39,244 nt of DNA. Source: Methylobacter tundripaludum. Its GTDB lineage: Bacteria > Pseudomonadota > Gammaproteobacteria > Methylococcales > Methylomonadaceae. The notes beneath the pieces were generated by a model that saw only the letters and a list, made by a program, of their open reading frames with translations, was not told where the DNA came from and did not search any database. The position numbers and the translations under genes are program-made. This document shows positions 35,107 to 39,244 of the stretch, piece by piece (position 1 is the first letter of the stretch; each line of letters opens with the position of its first letter). The DNA lies in assembly GCF_002934365.1 (NCBI RefSeq), contig NZ_PTIY01000020.1:1-39244 (forward strand). The letters are read 5' to 3'.

Positions 35107-36243
35107 TCACCGGGCGACAGGACTGCCGCCCTTTTTGTTTACCTGATAAATCCCCCCAAGAATGACGGAGTCAAGCGCTCCTGTTACTTCTTTGAGATTG
35201 CCCGGCAGATTGTTCATGGTTTGTCTGGCTAACCACGCGAAAGCCACGGCCTCGACATGATCGGGATGAATTCCGTAACGCTCTGCCGATTCAACAGGGC
35301 AGTCAATGTTCTGCTGGATGAGTTCCAGCAGGTAATCATTATGAATGCCGCCGCCGCAAATCAATATGCGTTCAGTAGCCGGTGCATGTTTTTTGACCGC
35401 GTCGCAAATCGTTATTGCCGTTAAAAAACACAGACTGGCCTGTACGTCCTCGGCTTTATAGCTGAATGCGTCAAAATACTGATAAATCCAGGGAAGCGAA
35501 AAATACTCCTTGCCGGTGCTTTTGGGCGGGGCGGCGTTGAAATAAGCGTCCTGTTTTAATAGCGTCACCAAGTCATGGTCGATTTTTCCGGTTTTGCCCC
35601 ATGCGCCGTTTTTGTCATACGGCAGGTTCCGGTGCAGCTTGATCCATAGATCCATCAAGGTGTTGCCGGGGCCGGTATCAAAGCCGATCACTTCCGCGGA
35701 CTGATTTCTAGGCAACACGGTGATATTGGCAATGCCGCCAATATTGACGATGCAGCGATGTTCGTTCGGGTGCTGGAATACGGCTTGATGAAAAGCCGGA
35801 ACCAGGGGTGCGCCTTGGCCTTTTGCGGCAATATCTCTGCGTCTGAAATCAGCCACGGTGGTAATGCCGGTTGTTTCGGCAATGATGTTGGGATCGCCGA
35901 TTTGCAGGGAAAAAGGGAATCGAATATCAGGTGCATGATAGATGGTTTGTCCATGACTGCCGATGGCCTTGACCGATGAGGTTGGGATAGCGGCTTTAGC
36001 AAGCAAGGCGTTAACCGCTTTTGCGAATAAGCGGCCGAGTTGCGCGTCCATTGCTCCATATTCTTTAAGCGAGATTAGCGACTCAGGTTTGCTGATCTTC
36101 TGGATTGTGCTTTGAATTTCGTCGGAGTAGGGCAGGTATTCAAACTCGACAAGATGGGTTTCATTGTCTTGAAAATCAACAAGGGCAGCGTCAATGCCAT
36201 CCAGGCTGGTTCCTGACATCAGTCCGATATAAAGTTCGGGCAT
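35107..36243 (-). CDS. anmK: anhydro-N-acetylmuramic acid kinase
   Basis: AnmK phosphorylates and opens 1,6-anhydro-N-acetylmuramic acid to MurNAc-6-phosphate in peptidoglycan recycling. The 378-aa protein has the N-terminal GLMSGTSLDGIDAAL, the VADFRRRDIAAKGQGAPLVPAFH segment, GFDTGPGNTLMD and the ICGGGIHN phosphate-binding loop. All match an intact enzyme. The start lies 8 bp after the stop of the M23 peptidase gene, so the two are one operon joining wall cleavage and wall recycling. Confidence 0.95.
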   Translation of the reverse strand: MPELYIGLMSGTSLDGIDAALVDFQDNETHLVEFEYLPYSDEIQSTIQKISKPESLISLKEYGAMDAQLGRLFAKAVNALLAKAAIPTSSVKAIGSHGQTIYHAPDIRFPFSLQIGDPNIIAETTGITTVADFRRRDIAAKGQGAPLVPAFHQAVFQHPNEHRCIVNIGGIANITVLPRNQSAEVIGFDTGPGNTLMDLWIKLHRNLPYDKNGAWGKTGKIDHDLVTLLKQDAYFNAAPPKSTGKEYFSLPWIYQYFDAFSYKAEDVQASLCFLTAITICDAVKKHAPATERILICGGGIHNDYLLELIQQNIDCPVESAERYGIHPDHVEAVAFAWLARQTMNNLPGNLKEVTGALDSVILGGIYQVNKKGGSPVAR

Positions 36244-36251
36244 CGTTCGTG

Positions 36252-37712
36252 CTAATCGAAACGGGACGGTTGGACGGCTGGAGGTTGGGCAATCCCGGGA
36301 GCAATAGCCGACTGGGTTTTTGCAAGCAAACTTTGGGACTTAACCTGATTAAGTTGAGCAAAGAACGGTTGCGTTTGAGACTTGAAGTCATCCAGCAATG
36401 CATTACTTATGGGCATTGAATGCGGGATTTTGACCGTCTCGGGATCACGGTAAATTCCATCGACATGGAATTCATAATGCAAGTGAGGGCCGGTAGCCAG
36501 GCCCGTTTGGCCTACATAACCGATAACATCGCCTTGCTTAACATGATCGCCGACCTGTAGGCCTTTTTTAAAGCCGGACATGTGTGCATAAAGCGTTTCA
36601 TAGCGATCGTTGTGTTGAATAATCACGACTTGTCCATACGCACCTTTGCGACCGCTAAAAGTAACGGTGCCATCCCCGGTTGTCTTTACAGGCGTTCCGG
36701 TTCTGGCCGCATAGTCGATGCCTTTATGGGCGCGAATTCTGTTAAGTATCGGATGTTTGCGGTGCATGTCGAAAGGGGAGCTGATTTTTATAAAGTCGAC
36801 AGGCGTGGTTAAAAAAGCCCTTTGCATGGATTGTCCGTCAGGCGTGTAATAGCTGGCAATGCCGGATTCGTTTATATATCTGACCGCTACGTGTGACGAT
36901 CCTTGGTTAATAAACTCCGCAGCAATAATCTCGTCGCTATCGATTTCTTTGCCATCAATCATTTTCTTTCCATAAACAACCGTGAACTGATCGCCGGGGC
37001 GCAGGTTGTTAGCAAAATCAATGTCCCATGCAAAAATATCGGTAAGTTGCAGAATAAGATCTTTCGACAAGCCGGCTTCAAGCCCATCCAGAAATAAAGA
37101 GGTTTCTATCGATACGTGAGCAGTGTTGATTTTAGTTGTTTGCGGCCGGTTGATTAAGACAGGACGGAATGTTTTGTCATCGGTTGTATGTATAATTTGA
37201 TTTGACCCGGAATTATCCAGACTTAAATCAAGAAGAATATTTTTTTGTGTTTTTTGGTAGTTGTTTGGTTTTGTAGATGTAGACTCGATAGATTTGGCTG
37301 AAATAACGGTATGTTTTCTGGTGCTTTCTTCAAAAGCGGCAACGGAGTGGTTTTTTTTGTTTGACTTGGGCGATCCAGCTAATCGTTTGTTATTTTTTAA
37401 TTCGTTAGATACGGTGGTTTGTTTTTTGCCGGATTTAGGCGTAGTAGTCGATTTTTTTTGTGCGGTTAGTTTGGTTGCGGCGATAGTGTTTTTTTTGTTG
37501 TCGGCTGGCTTTGATGAGGTAGGTGTCTTTTTGTTGCTGGTTTTCGATTTATCTGTCGTCGGGCTTTTATTATTAACGGATTTTGTGTGTGTCGAATGAT
37601 GGGTAGTTGCAGAACTGGTTTTAGCTGCTGTGTGCTTGGGTTGTGTGTGGCCGCTTACTGAAAAGGCTACGCTAATTCCAAAGAGCAATGAGGTATAGAT
37701 TCTATTTTTCAC
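36252..37712 (-). CDS. M23 family metallopeptidase with Ser/Thr/Lys-rich linker
   Basis: The 486-aa exported protein cuts peptidoglycan cross-links. A signal peptide (residues 1-~23) is followed by a low-complexity region of about 110 residues rich in Ser, Thr, Lys and Asn (KTSSATTHHSTHTKS style). An OapA/LysM-like middle region follows, with NNLRPGDQFTVVYGKK. The M23 domain has zinc ligands in HKGIDYAA and HLHYE and the loop GYGQ-like GAYGQVVIIQH. The start codon is GTG and no strong ribosome site is visible. The Lys-rich linker could span or bind the cell wall. It resembles the MepM-type endopeptidase usually found beside anmK and tyrS. Confidence 0.92.
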   Translation of the reverse strand: MKNRIYTSLLFGISVAFSVSGHTQPKHTAAKTSSATTHHSTHTKSVNNKSPTTDKSKTSNKKTPTSSKPADNKKNTIAATKLTAQKKSTTTPKSGKKQTTVSNELKNNKRLAGSPKSNKKNHSVAAFEESTRKHTVISAKSIESTSTKPNNYQKTQKNILLDLSLDNSGSNQIIHTTDDKTFRPVLINRPQTTKINTAHVSIETSLFLDGLEAGLSKDLILQLTDIFAWDIDFANNLRPGDQFTVVYGKKMIDGKEIDSDEIIAAEFINQGSSHVAVRYINESGIASYYTPDGQSMQRAFLTTPVDFIKISSPFDMHRKHPILNRIRAHKGIDYAARTGTPVKTTGDGTVTFSGRKGAYGQVVIIQHNDRYETLYAHMSGFKKGLQVGDHVKQGDVIGYVGQTGLATGPHLHYEFHVDGIYRDPETVKIPHSMPISNALLDDFKSQTQPFFAQLNQVKSQSLLAKTQSAIAPGIAQPPAVQPSRFD

Positions 37713-37890
37713 TAGGCTATGCTAAATAATTGAAATTTACTTAAATTAGAAATAATTTAATGAAATTATAGTTTTATTTTAAGTGGTTTTGAAAGTTTTT
37801 ACCAATTTTAGAGCATGTAAAAGTTTTTATTCATCGGAGTGGATGATTAATTCTATAATGAATTATTTGTAGATATTTTGGAGAAAGACA
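37713..37890. other. AT-rich divergent intergenic region
   Basis: This 178-bp AT-rich stretch separates the divergent M23 peptidase and tyrS genes and must hold their promoters. I do not see one -35/-10 pair clearly better than others. GGAG at 37880-37883 is the tyrS ribosome site. Confidence 0.5.
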
Positions 37891-39087
37891 TTGCAAGAGG
37901 ACGTATTGGAGCAACTTCTTAGAGGGAGTGATGAGGTTTTAATCAAACAAGAATTAATTAAAAAATTGGAAGAGGGAAGACCTCTTCGGATTAAGGCGGG
38001 ATTTGATCCGACTGCTCCTGATTTGCATTTAGGACATACCGTTCTGATTAATAAATTAAAGCAATTTCAAGATCTTGGTCACGAAGTGCTGTTCCTGATC
38101 GGTGATTTTACCGGGATGATCGGTGATCCAACGGGAAAAAATGTGACGCGCAAACCGTTGACTCGCGACGAGGTCATCGACAATGCTAAAACTTATGAAG
38201 AGCAAATATTCAAAATCCTGGACCCGACAAAAACGTTGGTAATGTTTAATTCAAGCTGGATGAATGCTATGTCATCGGCTGATTTGATTCAATTGGCTGC
38301 AAAACACACCGTAGCTAGAATGCTGGAGCGGGACGATTTCAGCAAGCGCTTTAAAGGTGGTCAGTCTATTGCGATACATGAATTTCTGTATCCTTTAATC
38401 CAAGGCTATGATTCGGTGGCGATGAAGGCGGATGTAGAATTGGGCGGTACGGACCAGAAGTTTAACTTGTTGGTTGGGCGGCAATTGCAGGAAGCCTTTG
38501 GGCAAAAGCCTCAAATCGTTATGACGATGCCGATTTTGGAGGGGTTGGATGGCGTGCAAAAAATGTCCAAGTCGCTCAATAATTATGTAGGTATAGCCGA
38601 TTCTGCTGATGATATGTTCGGTAAATTAATGTCCATATCGGATGAGTTGATGTGGCGTTACTTTGAATTGCTGAGTTTTCGGCCTATGACTGAAATAAAG
38701 TCATGGGCGGAAGAGTGCAGGCAAGGTGCAAATCCGAGAAACTATAAAGTTAAGTTGGCTCAGGAAATTATAGAAAGATTCCATGATGCGTCGGCTGCTG
38801 TCAAAGCGCTGGAAAACTTTGAGGCCAGATTTCAGCGTGGTGCGATGCCTGATGAAATGGAAGAACTTGAATTAAAGATTGAGGGTGCAGGTTACGGAAT
38901 AGCAAATATATTGAAAGATGCTGGATTAACGGAAAGTACATCCGAGGCTAATCGCATGATAAAGCAGGGTGCGGTAAAGATTGACGGAGAAAAAGTTTCT
39001 GATCAAAAGCTGGAGATTTCAGTTGGTTCTCACCATGTTTATCAGGTAGGCAAGAGAAAGTTTGCGAGAGTGAAAATAACTTCTTGA
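37891..39087 (+). CDS. tyrS: tyrosyl-tRNA synthetase
   Basis: The enzyme charges tRNA-Tyr. The 398-aa protein is a class I synthetase with HLGH (46-49) as its HIGH signature and KMSKS near 225, and a C-terminal S4 RNA-binding domain ([18 protein letters not shown]). The start is a TTG at 37891, supported by a GGAG ribosome site seven bases upstream and by the usual N-terminal length; no ATG in frame precedes the conserved region. The stop codon TGA (39085-39087) lies inside the -35 element of the following promoter. Confidence 0.96.
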   Translation: MQEDVLEQLLRGSDEVLIKQELIKKLEEGRPLRIKAGFDPTAPDLHLGHTVLINKLKQFQDLGHEVLFLIGDFTGMIGDPTGKNVTRKPLTRDEVIDNAKTYEEQIFKILDPTKTLVMFNSSWMNAMSSADLIQLAAKHTVARMLERDDFSKRFKGGQSIAIHEFLYPLIQGYDSVAMKADVELGGTDQKFNLLVGRQLQEAFGQKPQIVMTMPILEGLDGVQKMSKSLNNYVGIADSADDMFGKLMSISDELMWRYFELLSFRPMTEIKSWAEECRQGANPRNYKVKLAQEIIERFHDASAAVKALENFEARFQRGAMPDEMEELELKIEGAGYGIANILKDAGLTESTSEANRMIKQGAVKIDGEKVSDQKLEISVGSHHVYQVGKRKFARVKITS

Positions 39088-39111
39088 CCATATTGGCTGG
39101 AGTTGTATAAT
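39084..39111 (+). promoter_or_regulatory. sigma-70 promoter P1, probable rRNA operon
   Basis: TTGACC (39084-39089) and TATAAT (39106-39111) are 16 bp apart, a near-perfect strong promoter. It overlaps the tyrS stop codon. Nothing downstream within the window is coding. Confidence 0.75.
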
Positions 39112-39186
39112 ACGCAGCTCTTCCGGGTATGAAGCCTTTGGAAGGGCGAGCAGGATGCTTGGTAGGAAATAAAGCCAGCAAGGACG

Positions 39187-39214
39187 TTGACAAGTTAAGT
39201 GAGTAGGTTATAAT
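39187..39214 (+). promoter_or_regulatory. sigma-70 promoter P2, probable rRNA operon
   Basis: TTGACA (39187-39192) and TATAAT (39209-39214) are exact consensus hexamers 16 bp apart, followed by a GC-rich discriminator (GGCCGGC). With P1 about 103 bp upstream this is the tandem layout of ribosomal RNA operons. A 16S rRNA gene just past the window is expected but not seen. Confidence 0.8.
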
Positions 39215-39244
39215 GGCCGGCTTCTTACGGGCTTATCAGTAAGC

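Overview
The window looks like chromosomal DNA of a gammaproteobacterium, most likely an aerobic methanotroph or methylotroph of the Methylococcales. The grounds are a formaldehyde-activating-enzyme (Fae) homologue, which points to C1 metabolism, and the gene order erpA / anmK / M23 peptidase / tyrS followed by ribosomal-type promoters, a typical gammaproteobacterial arrangement. Base composition is mid-range with AT-richer patches. No phage, CRISPR array, tRNA or complete insertion sequence was seen. The genus is an inference.

Region by region. (1) 1-6310 is a sulfide-oxidation module. A leftward operon encodes a persulfide dioxygenase-rhodanese fusion, a stand-alone CZB protein, a type-II-like sulfide:quinone oxidoreductase and a SulP anion transporter. 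It faces a divergent FisR-like sigma-54 activator. The shared intergenic region carries a consensus-perfect -24/-12 promoter reading into the operon and a set of TGAAACA boxes, one of them a perfect 15-bp palindrome, in enhancer position. TTTAGCC/TTTCGCC heptamer repeats recur at three places here. (2) 6524-9385 holds an exported pentapeptide-repeat protein and a membrane GGDEF-EAL protein. (3) 9576-14510 holds a TonB-dependent receptor, a secreted protein of unknown function and an LTA-synthase-like membrane sulfatase. (4) 14661-18406 holds a Fae paralogue lacking the catalytic His, a small membrane protein, and an overlapping gene pair: a membrane coiled-coil protein and an SPFH-like soluble coiled-coil protein. 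(5) 18676-22875 is the ATP sulfurylase operon cysD-cysN, interrupted by an AT-rich, ATGA-coupled pair (AAA ATPase plus a putative PD-(D/E)XK nuclease). (6) 23132-26054 holds a CBS-PAS-GGDEF-EAL regulator with a degenerate SSDEF site and a BamE-like lipoprotein. (7) 26363-33244 holds pyruvate:ferredoxin oxidoreductase overlapping a DHOD-like gene, then truC and a leaderless GH30 hydrolase. (8) 33654-39244 holds argC, erpA, anmK, an M23 peptidase and tyrS, and ends in two tandem strong promoters that probably drive an rRNA operon just outside the window.

How the genes may work together. SQR oxidises sulfide to persulfide and feeds electrons to quinone, the dioxygenase converts persulfide to sulfite, and SulP may move the resulting anion. 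The FisR-like protein probably senses reactive sulfur and switches the operon on with sigma-54. CysDN serves sulfate activation. NifJ plus the DHOD-like protein suggest low-oxygen pyruvate metabolism or reduced-ferredoxin supply. The best candidates for something undescribed are the ATPase-nuclease pair inside cysDN, the membrane/SPFH-like coiled-coil pair, the His-less Fae paralogue, and the CZB protein embedded in a sulfide-oxidation operon.
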